Source: UMGS1613 sp045636225 (lineage in GTDB: Bacteria; Bacillota_I; Bacilli_A; RF39; UBA660). From it: a DNA stretch of 31,668 nt. Under the pieces are notes generated by a model. It was not told where the DNA came from and made no database searches. It was given only the letters and a program-made list of their open reading frames with translations. The translations under genes were made by a program, and so were the position numbers. Of the stretch, positions 1 to 8,424 are shown one piece after another. The stretch lies in contig JAZTXB010000126.1 of the NCBI GenBank assembly GCA_045636225.1, positions 1-31,668 on the forward strand, read 5' to 3'. Within the stretch, counting starts at the first letter, position 1; every line of letters begins with the position of its first letter.

Positions 1-2
1 GT

Positions 3-491
3 CAAATGTATAAAAAATTAAAATCTTCTAAAAGTATAAAAAGGCCAATTAAAATAATGTATGGTAATAATTTACAAAAATTACTAGATAAAGTATTAAA
101 AAAATATAGTAGTATATTAATATTAGGTAGGAATAATTTTGATATAGATAAATATTTTAAAATAGATAATGAAGGATACTTTATATATAATGAAAACAAA
201 ATAAGGTATTTAACTATACATGCTTCAAAAGGATTAGAAGAAGAATGTGTAGTAATTATTAATTTAACAAACAGTATTCTAGGTATGCCTAATAAAATAA
301 AAGATAATAAAGTTTTAAAATATGTAAATAAGTATTATGATAGATACCCATATGAAGAAGAAAGACGACTTTTTTATGTAGCACTTACTAGAACTAAAAA
401 TGATGTTTTTTTGTTAGTTGATAAATGTAATAAATCTATATTTGTAAGTGAACTTGTTAGAAATTATTCAAAATATATCGAATATATTTAA
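3..491 (+). CDS. UvrD/PcrA-like superfamily 1 helicase, C-terminal part (cut by window start)
   Basis: Only the last ~163 codons are present; the frame is open to the first base, so the gene begins outside the window and the ATG at 6 is probably internal. Two hallmark SF1A motifs are visible: TIHASKGLE (motif V region) and EERRLFYVALTRTK (motif VI, arginine finger). These place the piece in helicase domain 2B/2A of a UvrD/Rep/PcrA-type ATP-dependent 3'-5' DNA helicase used in repair or replication restart. It ends with TAA at 489-491, and no clear terminator follows. The segment between the two motifs is short, and the protein ends soon after motif VI, without the long C-terminal tail of PcrA. 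It may therefore be one of the small UvrD-like helicases rather than PcrA itself. The family call is firm; the exact subfamily is not. Confidence 0.8.
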   Translation, partial: QMYKKLKSSKSIKRPIKIMYGNNLQKLLDKVLKKYSSILILGRNNFDIDKYFKIDNEGYFIYNENKIRYLTIHASKGLEEECVVIINLTNSILGMPNKIKDNKVLKYVNKYYDRYPYEEERRLFYVALTRTKNDVFLLVDKCNKSIFVSELVRNYSKYIEYI

Positions 492-574
492 TAAAAAATG
501 GCAAATTTTATTTATTTTTACAAAATATTACATTTTCTGTTATAAAATAATGTAAAGTCTATATAGTATCTAAT

Positions 575-604
575 TTGACTTTGATGTTTTAATTATGATA
601 TGAT
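575..604 (+). promoter_or_regulatory. Sigma-A promoter for the glucosaminidase gene
   Basis: TTGACT (575-580), an 18-base spacer and TATGAT (599-604). Transcription would begin near 611, downstream of the first in-frame ATG (607), so this promoter supports the GTG start at 640. Confidence 0.6.
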
Positions 605-639
605 AGATGTGCTTTTCCAAAAAAAGAAGAGGTGTTAAT

Positions 640-1278
640 GTGAAAGGTAAACTCAGGTTACTTGAAAATATTTTTCTTGTAATGCTAGTAATTTTAGATG
701 TATATTTATTAAATTTTAATGTATTTACAAATGATTATCAAATAACAAAAAAAATTAAATCAACTGCTAATTATATGGATATTGAAGAAATAATAAAAAA
801 TGCCAGTGTTCCTGAAATTTCAATTTTAAATCATTATGAGGAAAAAGCGGAGAAAATTGAAGTTGAACCAATTGTATATGATGGACTTACTTTAGATGAA
901 CTTTCAAAAAAGATTGATAGATCACTCAATTCAACAATTTCAGGTAAGGGATATTTAATTGCTTCACATTCTATAGAAAAAGGTGTAGACCCATATATGG
1001 CAACTGCTATAATGTTGCATGAAACAGGATGTAAATGGGGATGTAGTTACTTAGTTAATTCATGTAATAACGTAGGTGGGCAAAAGGGAAGCGGTTGTGG
1101 TGAGTATAGTTATTTTGATAGTTTAGATGAAGGAATAATTGCATTCATTGATAATTTAGAACGAAATTACATTAATTATGGATTAACGACCCCAGAGGCT
1201 ATTAATCCAAAATATGCAGAAGATCCAAATTGGGCTGCAAATGTAAATAAATATATAGAGATAATTAAAGCACAATAA
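640..1278 (+). CDS. Membrane-anchored glucosaminidase-domain protein (peptidoglycan hydrolase)
   Basis: A 212-residue protein. A hydrophobic segment at about residues 9-29 serves as a signal anchor. After an extracytoplasmic linker, residues ~100-212 form a mannosyl-glycoprotein endo-beta-N-acetylglucosaminidase-like (GH73/lysozyme-fold) domain. It contains the LHETGC motif with the presumed catalytic Glu at ~128 and the NNVGG and YFDSLDEGI segments typical of the fold. Four cysteines in the domain (KWGC, NSC, SGC and HETGC) could form two disulfides. An ATG exists at 607, but a good ribosome site (AAGAGGTG, 626-634) sits before GTG 640, and the promoter above puts the transcript start after 607, so GTG 640 is chosen. 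The protein probably trims the glycan strands of the wall during growth or division. A terminator overlaps its stop codon. Confidence 0.75.
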   Translation: MKGKLRLLENIFLVMLVILDVYLLNFNVFTNDYQITKKIKSTANYMDIEEIIKNASVPEISILNHYEEKAEKIEVEPIVYDGLTLDELSKKIDRSLNSTISGKGYLIASHSIEKGVDPYMATAIMLHETGCKWGCSYLVNSCNNVGGQKGSGCGEYSYFDSLDEGIIAFIDNLERNYINYGLTTPEAINPKYAEDPNWAANVNKYIEIIKAQ

Positions 1279-1290
1279 AGTGCTTTTTTA
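1267..1290 (+). terminator. Intrinsic terminator overlapping the glucosaminidase stop codon
   Basis: Stem AAAGCAC (1267-1273) pairs with GTGCTTT (1280-1286) over a six-base loop containing the TAA stop, followed by T residues. Confidence 0.75.
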
Positions 1291-1323
1291 TTTGCAAAAA
1301 AACAACTGTAATTTAATAATTTG

Positions 1324-1352
1324 TTGACGAAATAATATATATATGTTATTCT
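1324..1352 (+). promoter_or_regulatory. Sigma-A promoter upstream of the acidic unknown protein
   Basis: TTGACG (1324-1329), 17-base spacer, TATTCT (1347-1352). It is followed by a strong ribosome site TTGGAGG (1373-1379) seven bases before the ATG at 1386. Confidence 0.55.
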
Positions 1353-1385
1353 TAAAAAGAGGATATATATAATTGGAGGCTACTT

Positions 1386-2510
1386 ATGAGAGAAAAAGAA
1401 TTTACTAAGGCAGAAATTGAAATTAATTATGCATTAATAAGAAAAATAGAAGAACATGCTAGGAAATATAATGATGCAACAGATAAAAAGGATTTTTTAA
1501 GAAATGTTTGTGCGTATGAACAAAAAGTAATATTAATGAATTCTACTAATCCATATGAAGTTTTAAATTATTTAGATGAACTTGATATAGAAAGTTCAAG
1601 ACTGATTCTTGATGAATTAGCTTATGACGAAATATCAAAAATAATTAGTTTATTTACTAGTGAGGATAAAGAAAAATTTTATAGCAATTTTTCTAATTTG
1701 GAATTAGTAAATCAGTTTATAATGCAAGATAAAAATTCTCTTGAATATGTTAGTGATTTATCGATTCCAAGAAAAGTAGAACTTATCGATTCATCAAATT
1801 CAGAAACCGTTTTAGCGTCTTCTATTCTATATGAAAGTATACCGGAGAATGAGAGACAGCAGGTATCTGATAGTTTAACTAATGCAGATGCAGTAAGTGC
1901 TTTAAGTAAAACTTCAGCATATAAAGAAGATACTATAATAAATGAATTAAAATCAGAACAGAGTGAAGATATAGTAGATAATAAAACTATTACAGAACAA
2001 TATGTTGAAGAAATATTGGAAGAAGAATTTGATGAAAAGCTAGAAGAACAACTTAGAGAAAAAATAATTGATGATGAAAAGTTAGTGGCTATAAAATTAT
2101 TTTTTATGGATAGGATTAAATATTATAAGGAAAACGTTGAAGAATTTAAAAATATTGATATAGATAAAGAAGATGTTTTTGAGTCTTTACCACCTGAATT
2201 ACGTGCTATTATTGATAAAGATTTTGAATTAAGTAAAGAGGATAAAGAAGAAGAAAAAATAGATGATGAAATTTTTATTAATAATCAAGATAATTTTGAT
2301 TCAAATTATCAAAATACCCAAAAACAACAATCAGATGCTGATTATTATAAGAAATATTCCATTATAGGGAATGGTGAAAGTTATGTTAGTATTGTATCTA
2401 ATCCAGAACTTACAAATTCATTTCAACAAAAAAAACAAGAATGTGAATTTTTTGAAATAGCAAAAATAAAAAATGAATTTAATAAAGATACTGATTCAAA
2501 AACTTTGTGA
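1386..2510 (+). CDS. Acidic helical protein of unknown function
   Basis: A 374-residue soluble protein with no signal peptide or membrane segment, very rich in Asp, Glu and Lys. I do not recognise it as a named family. Residues ~45-175 contain repeated helix-turn-helix hairpins (LNYLDELDIESSRLILDEL and similar units) that resemble, at low confidence, the superhelical N-terminal domain of MgtE magnesium transporters or FliG-like ARM repeats. Residues ~190-235 are a Glu-rich probable coiled coil, and the last ~90 residues look disordered (Asn/Gln/Asp-rich). It has its own promoter and a terminator, so it is monocistronic. The following gene is a calcium ATPase; a role in cation homeostasis would be a guess from that neighbour and the weak MgtE-N likeness. 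Confidence 0.6.
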   Translation: MREKEFTKAEIEINYALIRKIEEHARKYNDATDKKDFLRNVCAYEQKVILMNSTNPYEVLNYLDELDIESSRLILDELAYDEISKIISLFTSEDKEKFYSNFSNLELVNQFIMQDKNSLEYVSDLSIPRKVELIDSSNSETVLASSILYESIPENERQQVSDSLTNADAVSALSKTSAYKEDTIINELKSEQSEDIVDNKTITEQYVEEILEEEFDEKLEEQLREKIIDDEKLVAIKLFFMDRIKYYKENVEEFKNIDIDKEDVFESLPPELRAIIDKDFELSKEDKEEEKIDDEIFINNQDNFDSNYQNTQKQQSDADYYKKYSIIGNGESYVSIVSNPELTNSFQQKKQECEFFEIAKIKNEFNKDTDSKTL

Positions 2511-2515
2511 TAATA

Positions 2516-2541
2516 AAGGATACTGTAAAGTATCTTTTTTT
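2516..2541 (+). terminator. Intrinsic terminator
   Basis: GATAC (2519-2523), six-base loop, GTATC (2530-2534), with flanking A/T pairs and a run of seven T. Confidence 0.75.
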
Positions 2542-2585
2542 CATAAATTAAAAAGTTGTCCATATATTTTTAATAAGGAGGACTT

Positions 2586-5186
2586 ATGTATAATGGACTA
2601 AGCGAAGAAGAAGTAATTGAAAGTAGAAAAAAGTATGGTAGTAATGAACTATCGAAGGTTAAGAAAGATAGCTTTTTTAGAATTCTTATAAATACTTTAG
2701 GAGATCCTATAATAAAAATATTATTAATCGCACTTGCTATAAAAACAATATTTTTATTCAAAAATTTTGATTGGTATGAAACAATTGGTATAGTAATTGC
2801 CATATTACTAGCTTCTTTTATATCAACAATTTCTGAATACGGAAGTGAAAAATCATTCGAAAAATTACAAGATGAAGTTTCGAAAATTAATTGTAAAGTA
2901 TTTAGAAATGGAGAAAAAATAGAAATACCAATAAATGATGTAGTTGTAAATGATATAGTAAGTTTAGAAGTAGGAGACAAAATACCTGCAGACGGAATTG
3001 TAGTAAAAGGGAAAATAAGTGTAGATGAATCTAGTTTAAATGGGGAGACAAAAGAAGTATATAAAGAATCTATATTAAATTTTAATAATATTAAAGATAA
3101 AAATAGAGTATATAAAGGAAGTGTAGTTTATAGTGATTTGGCACTTATGAAAGTAACAAGTGTTGGAGAGAAAACTTTCTATGGTCAAATAGCTTTAGAA
3201 TTACAGGAAAAACAGCCAGAAACACCACTTAAGCAAAGACTTAGAGAATTAGCTAGGTTTATTAGTAAAATAGGTTATATAGGTGCTATATTAGTATTTT
3301 TTTCTTATTTATTTAAAGTTATAGTTATAAATAATAATTTTAATATAGAGTTAATAAAAGAGATGATAACTAATTTTCCATTAATTACAGGTCATATATT
3401 ATATGCTTTAACACTTTGTGTCACTATAATAATAGTGGCAGTACCAGAAGGTCTTCCTATGATGATAACTTTGGTACTTTCCTCTAATATGAAAAGAATG
3501 ATAAAGGATAATATACTTGTTAGAAAATTAGTTGGAATAGAAACTTCTGGAAATATTAATATACTTTTTACTGACAAAACAGGCACTCTTACAAAAGGAA
3601 AATTAGAAGTTATAAAAATACTTAGTGCTGATTTTAAAGAATATAAAACAGAAAAAGATTTAAAAAAATATAATAAATATTATGAAATAGTAAAATATTC
3701 ATGTGTTGGAAATAATGACAGTAGTTATAGTGATAAAAAAATAATAGGTGGTAACATAACAGATAGGGCTGTTTTGTCTTTTTTTGAGTATGATAAAACT
3801 AAATATAAAAAGGACAAAAAAATATCTTTTGATAGTAAGAATAAGTATTCAGTAACAAAAATAAATAATGTAAATTATATCAAAGGAGCTCCAGAAGTTC
3901 TCTTAAAAAAATGTAATACATATTATGATTCTAATGGTGATATAAAAAAAATTATAAATTTAAAATTGATAGAAAATAAAATAAGAGAGTATACTAAAAA
4001 TGGGATTAGAGTTTTATTATGTATTACAAATAAAAATATAAATATAGAAGATTTAAATAATTCCACTATAGTTTCTATATTATTAATAAAAGATGAAATA
4101 AGAAAAGAAGCTATAGAAGGTGTAAAAATGGTTACAGATGCTCACATTAAAACAATAATGATAACAGGGGATAATAAAGATACTGCAATTTCAATAGGTA
4201 GAGAAGTAGGAATATATAAAGAGGGAGATTTGGTGCTTACAAGTGAAGAATTAAATAAATTAAGCGATGAAGAGTTAAAACAAAAATTATTAAAGATTTC
4301 TATAGTTGCTAGAAGTCTTCCAAGTGATAAAAGTAGGTTAGTAAGAATTAGTCAAGATTTGAATTTAGTAGTTGGAATGACAGGTGACGGAGTAAATGAT
4401 GCTCCAGCGTTAAAGAAGGCAGATGTTGGATTTAGTATGGGAAGTGGTACTGAAGTAGCAAAAGAGGCTAGCGATATAGTAATACTTGACGATAATTTTT
4501 TATCTATATCAAAAGCAATATTATTTGGAAGAACTATATTTAAAAGTATAAGAAAGTTTATAATACTTCAGTTAACAATAAACATGTGTGCATTGTTCTT
4601 ATCTATCATAGGACCATTTATAAATATAGAAATGCCGATAACAGTTGTTCAGATGTTATGGATAAACATGGTAATGGATACACTTGCTGGTCTTGCTTTT
4701 TCATTTGAACCACCTCTTAGAGAATATATGAAAGAATATCCGAAGAAAAAAGATGAACCAATAATAAATAAATATATGTTTAATCAGATATTTTTTACAG
4801 GAATATATTCGTCTATATTATGTATTTTATTTTTAAAATTACCTTTTATAAAAAATTTATATAGAAACGATATAAATGATAAATATTTATATACTGCATT
4901 TTTTGGATTATTTATTTTTATAGATATATTTAATAGTTTAAATGCAAGGACAAATAGATTAAATATTTTAGCTAATATATTAAAAAATAAGGTATTTATA
5001 TTTATAATGATGTTTATAATATTAGTTCAAATTTTACTTATATATTATGGCGGTAATATTTTTAGAACATCTGGATTAACACTTTTTGAATTTGAGATAA
5101 TGATATTATTTGCAATCTCAGTTATCCCATTTGACTGGATACGCAAGTTAATTTTTAAGAATAAATATAAAAATATTGGAGTTTGA
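2586..5186 (+). CDS. PMCA-type calcium-transporting P-type ATPase
   Basis: An 866-residue P2-type ATPase, full length for bacterial LMCA1/PMCA-like pumps. In order: N-terminal cation ATPase domain (~1-60), actuator domain with the SLNGET motif (~150), M4 segment with VPEGLP, phosphorylation site DKTGTLT with Asp330, nucleotide-binding domain with KGAPEVLL, the MITGDNKDTA motif, hinge TGDGVNDAP (from Thr599), then M5-M10. M6 reads NMVMDTLAGLAFSFEPP, matching the PMCA family with a single Asn/Asp calcium site. It expels Ca2+ from the cytoplasm at the expense of ATP. The start is fixed by AAGGAGG at 2575-2581. The stop codon TGA (5184-5186) lies inside the -35 box of the next promoter. Calcium specificity comes from motif similarity, not from experiment. 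Confidence 0.9.
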   Translation: MYNGLSEEEVIESRKKYGSNELSKVKKDSFFRILINTLGDPIIKILLIALAIKTIFLFKNFDWYETIGIVIAILLASFISTISEYGSEKSFEKLQDEVSKINCKVFRNGEKIEIPINDVVVNDIVSLEVGDKIPADGIVVKGKISVDESSLNGETKEVYKESILNFNNIKDKNRVYKGSVVYSDLALMKVTSVGEKTFYGQIALELQEKQPETPLKQRLRELARFISKIGYIGAILVFFSYLFKVIVINNNFNIELIKEMITNFPLITGHILYALTLCVTIIIVAVPEGLPMMITLVLSSNMKRMIKDNILVRKLVGIETSGNINILFTDKTGTLTKGKLEVIKILSADFKEYKTEKDLKKYNKYYEIVKYSCVGNNDSSYSDKKIIGGNITDRAVLSFFEYDKTKYKKDKKISFDSKNKYSVTKINNVNYIKGAPEVLLKKCNTYYDSNGDIKKIINLKLIENKIREYTKNGIRVLLCITNKNINIEDLNNSTIVSILLIKDEIRKEAIEGVKMVTDAHIKTIMITGDNKDTAISIGREVGIYKEGDLVLTSEELNKLSDEELKQKLLKISIVARSLPSDKSRLVRISQDLNLVVGMTGDGVNDAPALKKADVGFSMGSGTEVAKEASDIVILDDNFLSISKAILFGRTIFKSIRKFIILQLTINMCALFLSIIGPFINIEMPITVVQMLWINMVMDTLAGLAFSFEPPLREYMKEYPKKKDEPIINKYMFNQIFFTGIYSSILCILFLKLPFIKNLYRNDINDKYLYTAFFGLFIFIDIFNSLNARTNRLNILANILKNKVFIFIMMFIILVQILLIYYGGNIFRTSGLTLFEFEIMILFAISVIPFDWIRKLIFKNKYKNIGV

Positions 5187-5211
5187 CATAAAAAATATAT
5201 AATGATAGAAT
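5183..5211 (+). promoter_or_regulatory. Strong sigma-A promoter overlapping the ATPase stop
   Basis: Perfect TTGACA (5183-5188), 17-base spacer, TAGAAT (5206-5211). The -35 box contains the TGA stop of the calcium ATPase gene. It drives the two lipoprotein genes downstream. Confidence 0.7.
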
Positions 5212-5230
5212 AAGCATCAGGTGAAGAAGT

Positions 5231-5830
5231 ATGAAGAAAGCTCTAATAATTTTTATTATTATGTTATGTTGTGTTGGTTGTTCTAGAGAAAAAATTAATG
5301 TAACTTCAAATACCAATGAAAATAAACATTCAAAATTAGGCCAAAAAATACAAAATGATAATTCTAATTTAGCAATAGAGGAACATAGTATAAATGAAAC
5401 TTCAAAAATAGAAGATATTAAAGAATGGTATAGTGATAATAAAGATGAAATTAAGGAAACTTCAAAAGAGATATTAGAAGAGGATAAAGAAAATATTAAT
5501 GGTATTATAGATAGTACAACAACATGGTATGATGAGAATAAAAATGAATTAAAAGAAATATCAAAGGAAATTATAGAAGAAGATAAAAAAACAATAAAAG
5601 ACGTAGTAGATGGAGTATCTTCTTGGTATGATGAAAATAAAGACAAATTAAAAGAGATATCAAAAGAAATAATAGAAGAAGATAAAATAAATATTAATAA
5701 TGTAATAGATGGTGTATCAAGTTGGTATCAAGAAAATAAGGAAGAATTAAAACAAGCTGGAGAAGATGTATATATTAATGATAAAGAAACTTTAGAAAAT
5801 TTATATAAAAAAATAAAAAATAGTGTATAA
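5231..5830 (+). CDS. Lipoprotein with four 33-residue coiled-coil repeats
   Basis: 199 residues. The signal peptide ends in a lipobox (CVGC) with the lipidated Cys at residue 17, so the mature protein is anchored outside the membrane. From Trp66 the chain is four copies of a 33-residue unit beginning WY and containing NK..LKE.SKEI.EEDK; copies start at Trp66, Trp99, Trp132 and Trp165. The repeat is strongly charged and helical and probably forms a rod or coiled coil. No enzymatic motif is visible and I do not recognise a named family. It shares a strong promoter with the next lipoprotein gene, 39 bases downstream, with no terminator between. A spacer-like or envelope-stress role would be inference only. 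Confidence 0.75.
   Translation: MKKALIIFIIMLCCVGCSREKINVTSNTNENKHSKLGQKIQNDNSNLAIEEHSINETSKIEDIKEWYSDNKDEIKETSKEILEEDKENINGIIDSTTTWYDENKNELKEISKEIIEEDKKTIKDVVDGVSSWYDENKDKLKEISKEIIEEDKININNVIDGVSSWYQENKEELKQAGEDVYINDKETLENLYKKIKNSV
5426..5827 (+). repeat. Four tandem 99-bp coding repeats
   Basis: Units begin with TGG at 5426, 5525, 5624 and 5723. Copies 2 and 3 are most alike; copy 1 and especially copy 4 have diverged. The exact 99-base period keeps the frame, so copy number could vary without disrupting the protein. Confidence 0.85.
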
Positions 5831-5869
5831 CGTATAAAAAACTTCCCATATTATTAAGGGAGGGAAAAC

Positions 5870-6418
5870 ATGAAAAAGTTTTTAACATTTTTGTCTTTTG
5901 CTATAATATTAACGGGATGCTCTATAGGTGAAGATATGAGCAATACACCAACTAAGAAAGTTGAGGAGTATTTAAATAATTATCAAACATTAGATTCAAA
6001 CGTGCTTGCCAATTTAGATGCTATTGTAAATGATGAAGAAACATTTGATGAAGAACAAAAAGGTACTTATAGAGATGTATTAAAAAAACATTACCAAGAT
6101 TTAACTTATACAATAAAAGAAGAAACTATAAATGGAGATAGAGCTACAGTAGAAACTGAAATTGAAGTTACTGATTATACAAAGGCTATGAAAGCCGCAG
6201 AAGATTATCGAACAACTAATGAATCTGAATTTTTAGGTGAAGATAATGAATTTGATGAGGTTAAGTTTAATAATTATAGATTAGATTTAATTAAAGATAG
6301 TAAAGAAAGAGTAAAATATACAATATATTTTTCATTAACAAAAGAAGATGATGAATGGGTATTAAATGATTTAACTGATTCAGAAGAAGAAAAAATACTT
6401 GGAATATATGAATACTAG
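5870..6418 (+). CDS. Small lipoprotein of unknown function
   Basis: 182 residues. The signal peptide ends with a classical lipobox LTGC (lipidated Cys17). The mature part starts with a helical segment (KVEEYLNNYQTLDSNVLANLD) and then a section with alternating strands (TYTIKEETINGDRATVETEIEVTDYTKA, KYTIYFSLTKEDDEWVLNDLTDSEEEKIL). This is the layout of the NTF2-like/DUF4878-type lipoproteins common in Bacillota, in which a cone-shaped domain follows the anchor. The ribosome site is GGGAGGG, directly upstream. It is probably co-transcribed with the repeat lipoprotein. A terminator starts inside the final codons. The lipoprotein call is firm; the fold is inference. Confidence 0.7.
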   Translation: MKKFLTFLSFAIILTGCSIGEDMSNTPTKKVEEYLNNYQTLDSNVLANLDAIVNDEETFDEEQKGTYRDVLKKHYQDLTYTIKEETINGDRATVETEIEVTDYTKAMKAAEDYRTTNESEFLGEDNEFDEVKFNNYRLDLIKDSKERVKYTIYFSLTKEDDEWVLNDLTDSEEEKILGIYEY

Positions 6419-6441
6419 AAAAAAACTAGTATTTTTTTTTT
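6411..6441 (+). terminator. Intrinsic terminator overlapping the lipoprotein stop
   Basis: AATACTAG (6411-6418, including the TAG stop) pairs with CTAGTATT (6426-6433) over a loop of seven A, followed by a T run to 6441. Confidence 0.85.
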
Positions 6442-6470
6442 ATTATGATATAATTATAATGGTGGAAGAT

Positions 6471-7403
6471 ATGGATATAAGAAAAACGTTTAAAAATCTT
6501 GATGAACAAATAGAAATATTGAGATCAAGAGGTTTAGTAATAACTGATATAGATAAAGCAAAAAATATATTACTTAGAGAAAATTATTTCTTTATAAGTG
6601 GTTATAGACATTTATTTATGAAATCATGGAAAGATAGAAATTTTATACCAGGAACAACTTTTGAAGAACTATATGCTATGTTCGTGTTTGATAGAAGAGT
6701 AAGAAATATATTTTTTAAAAACTTATTAATAGTAGAAAATAACATAAAATCGTTAATAAGTTATGAATTATCTAGAAAATATGGATTTAGAGAGAAAGAA
6801 TATTTGAATCCTAAAAATTTTAATAAAGATCCTATGAGAGTTAGACAAGTACATGATGTACTTAATAAAGTAAAAAGACAGATTAGAGTTAATGGTAAAC
6901 AGCACTCTGCGACAATGCATTATATTACTAATTATGGATATATACCACTATGGATATTAGTAAAGGTTTTATCGTTTGGTATTGTTGGAGAATTATTTAA
7001 TATATTAGATGACAAGGATCAAGAGGATATTGCAGATTTTTATAAATTAGATGTTGAAACATTGTCTATATATTTATCTATTTTATCTAATTATAGAAAT
7101 TTATGTGCTCATGAAGATATTTTATATGATCATAGAACTCAAAAAGTAATACCAGATACTAAATATCATAATTTATTAAATATCGATATGACAGATGATG
7201 AATATAATTATGGTAAAAATGATTTATTTTCAGTAGTAATAATATTAAAGCAATTATTAACAGAACATGAATTTAGAGATTTTGTTAATGAAGTTGGATT
7301 TGAGTTAGATATGCTGGAAGGAAAAACTAATATACTGCCAATTAATAATTTTTTAAGTAAACTAGGTTTTCCTGAAAATTGGAGAGAGATAGTTGATTTT
7401 GAT
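6471..7403 (+). CDS. Abi_2 (AbiD/AbiF-like) HEPN-domain protein, putative abortive-infection RNase
   Basis: A protein of about 311 residues of the Abi_2 family, known from lactococcal AbiD/AbiF phage-exclusion proteins. N-terminal hallmarks are FKNLDEQIEILRSRG, the YFFISGYRH segment and FDRRVRNIFF. Near the C-terminus, SNYRNLCAHEDILYDHR carries the HEPN active-site pattern R-x4-H (Arg209, His214), consistent with a metal-independent RNase. In-frame ATGs at 6399 and 6459 are rejected: 6399 lies upstream of the previous terminator, and GGTGG (6461-6465) is well placed for ATG 6471. A -10-like TATAAT lies at 6449-6454. The TGA stop overlaps the TTG start of the downstream protease (shared TTGA). 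The coding end is 7406 if the TGA is counted. Family call strong; anti-phage role inferred from the family. Confidence 0.8.
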
Positions 7404-8371
7404 TGAAAAGATTTAGTATAATTTTTGGACTGGTAAGTACAATAACTTTAATAATTGTAATGGTTTCGTTTTTAGTTTTAGCTTTAGTGTACTCGAATAA
7501 GTATAAACCTACTGATTCATTAGTTTTTATAGAGTCAGTAGGTGGTGAGTTTATAAATGAAGGAATGGGATTTGTATATAAAACTGAAAACCAAAATAAT
7601 TATATTGTAACTAACTATCATGTAATTGAGTCTAGTAATTTTTTGTATATGAGAAATTTAAAAGGTAAAAGAAAGCGTGCAGTTTTAGTTTGGCATGATA
7701 AATATACAGATATTGCTATATTAAAAATAGAAGATGAATTAGGTTTAAAAAATGTTAAAATAGGTTCACCTAATGTTGATATAAATGATAAAGTCTATTA
7801 TTTTAATATAAATAATAAAGAAATAGAAAATGGTATCATAACAAGTTTAGATAATGAGATAAAAGTAAATGCTAGTTATGGGAATAGTTTATATAAAGCT
7901 AATTCCATAATAGGAAACATAGTAGAAGGTAATAGTGGTAGCCCAGTACTAAATAATGAAGATGAAGTAATTGGAATGATATCTTTGAAGGAAGAAAATC
8001 AAAATAAAACATATTATTTACCAATAGAATATGTTATGGATATAGTAAGTAAATTAGAAAATCAGTCTTTGTATAGAGCTAATTTAGGCGCTACATTTAT
8101 AAATACAACTAATACGGATTTATTAAGTGAATATGGTATAATACCGGGAGAAATAGATGGAGTAGTTGTATTAAATGTTAGAGAAGAATATCCGTTAGAT
8201 TTATCAGGAATGATTGACGGCGATATTATTACTAAAGTTAATGATACTATGATAAGTGATGTAAATATATTGCAAAAAGAAATATATTCATATGGTATGA
8301 ATGAAACAATAACAATAGAATATTGTAGAAATGATGCAATAAATACCACAAATGTAGTTTTAAGTAAATAA
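7403..8371 (+). CDS. Membrane-anchored HtrA/DegP-like serine protease with PDZ domain
   Basis: 322 residues. One transmembrane helix at about residues 6-30 is followed by a trypsin-like domain with the catalytic triad visible: His73 (TNYHVIE), Asp103 (KYTDIAILKI) and Ser178 (GNSGSP). A single C-terminal PDZ domain spans ~225-320 (GVVVLNVREEYPLDLSGMIDGDIITKVNDTMI). This is the layout of Gram-positive HtrA-type quality-control proteases, with the catalytic part outside the membrane. The start is TTG at 7403, overlapping the TGA of the HEPN gene by translational coupling; the first ATG would cut the membrane helix in half. Ribosome-site complement (GGAGAGAG) lies further upstream than usual. The catalytic domain is compact. 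Substrate unknown. Confidence 0.8.
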   Translation: MKRFSIIFGLVSTITLIIVMVSFLVLALVYSNKYKPTDSLVFIESVGGEFINEGMGFVYKTENQNNYIVTNYHVIESSNFLYMRNLKGKRKRAVLVWHDKYTDIAILKIEDELGLKNVKIGSPNVDINDKVYYFNINNKEIENGIITSLDNEIKVNASYGNSLYKANSIIGNIVEGNSGSPVLNNEDEVIGMISLKEENQNKTYYLPIEYVMDIVSKLENQSLYRANLGATFINTTNTDLLSEYGIIPGEIDGVVVLNVREEYPLDLSGMIDGDIITKVNDTMISDVNILQKEIYSYGMNETITIEYCRNDAINTTNVVLSK

Positions 8372-8396
8372 AAGTTGATTATCAACTTTTTTTTTA
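8371..8396 (+). terminator. Intrinsic terminator after the protease gene
   Basis: AAAGTTGAT (8371-8379) and ATCAACTTT (8381-8389) form a hairpin beginning in the stop codon, followed by seven more T. Confidence 0.85.
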
Positions 8397-8405
8397 TGGT
8401 ATAAT
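8397..8405 (+). promoter_or_regulatory. Extended -10 promoter
   Basis: TGGTATAAT, a perfect extended -10. A TTGATT at 8375-8380, 19 bases upstream, lies within the preceding terminator hairpin and could act as a weak -35. It drives the frame-broken small gene. Confidence 0.6.
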
Positions 8406-8424
8406 AAGAAGGAGATGATGTTAT

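Noticed and set aside
501..570. Terminator after the UvrD-like gene (TTACATT/AATGTAA arms at about 528-555)
   Set aside because: Large loop, mismatch after seven pairs and no T run on the transcript side.
5838..5866. Hairpin TTCCC/GGGAA hiding the ribosome site of the second lipoprotein gene
   Set aside because: Only five pairs with alternative pairings and a large loop; too weak to claim regulation.
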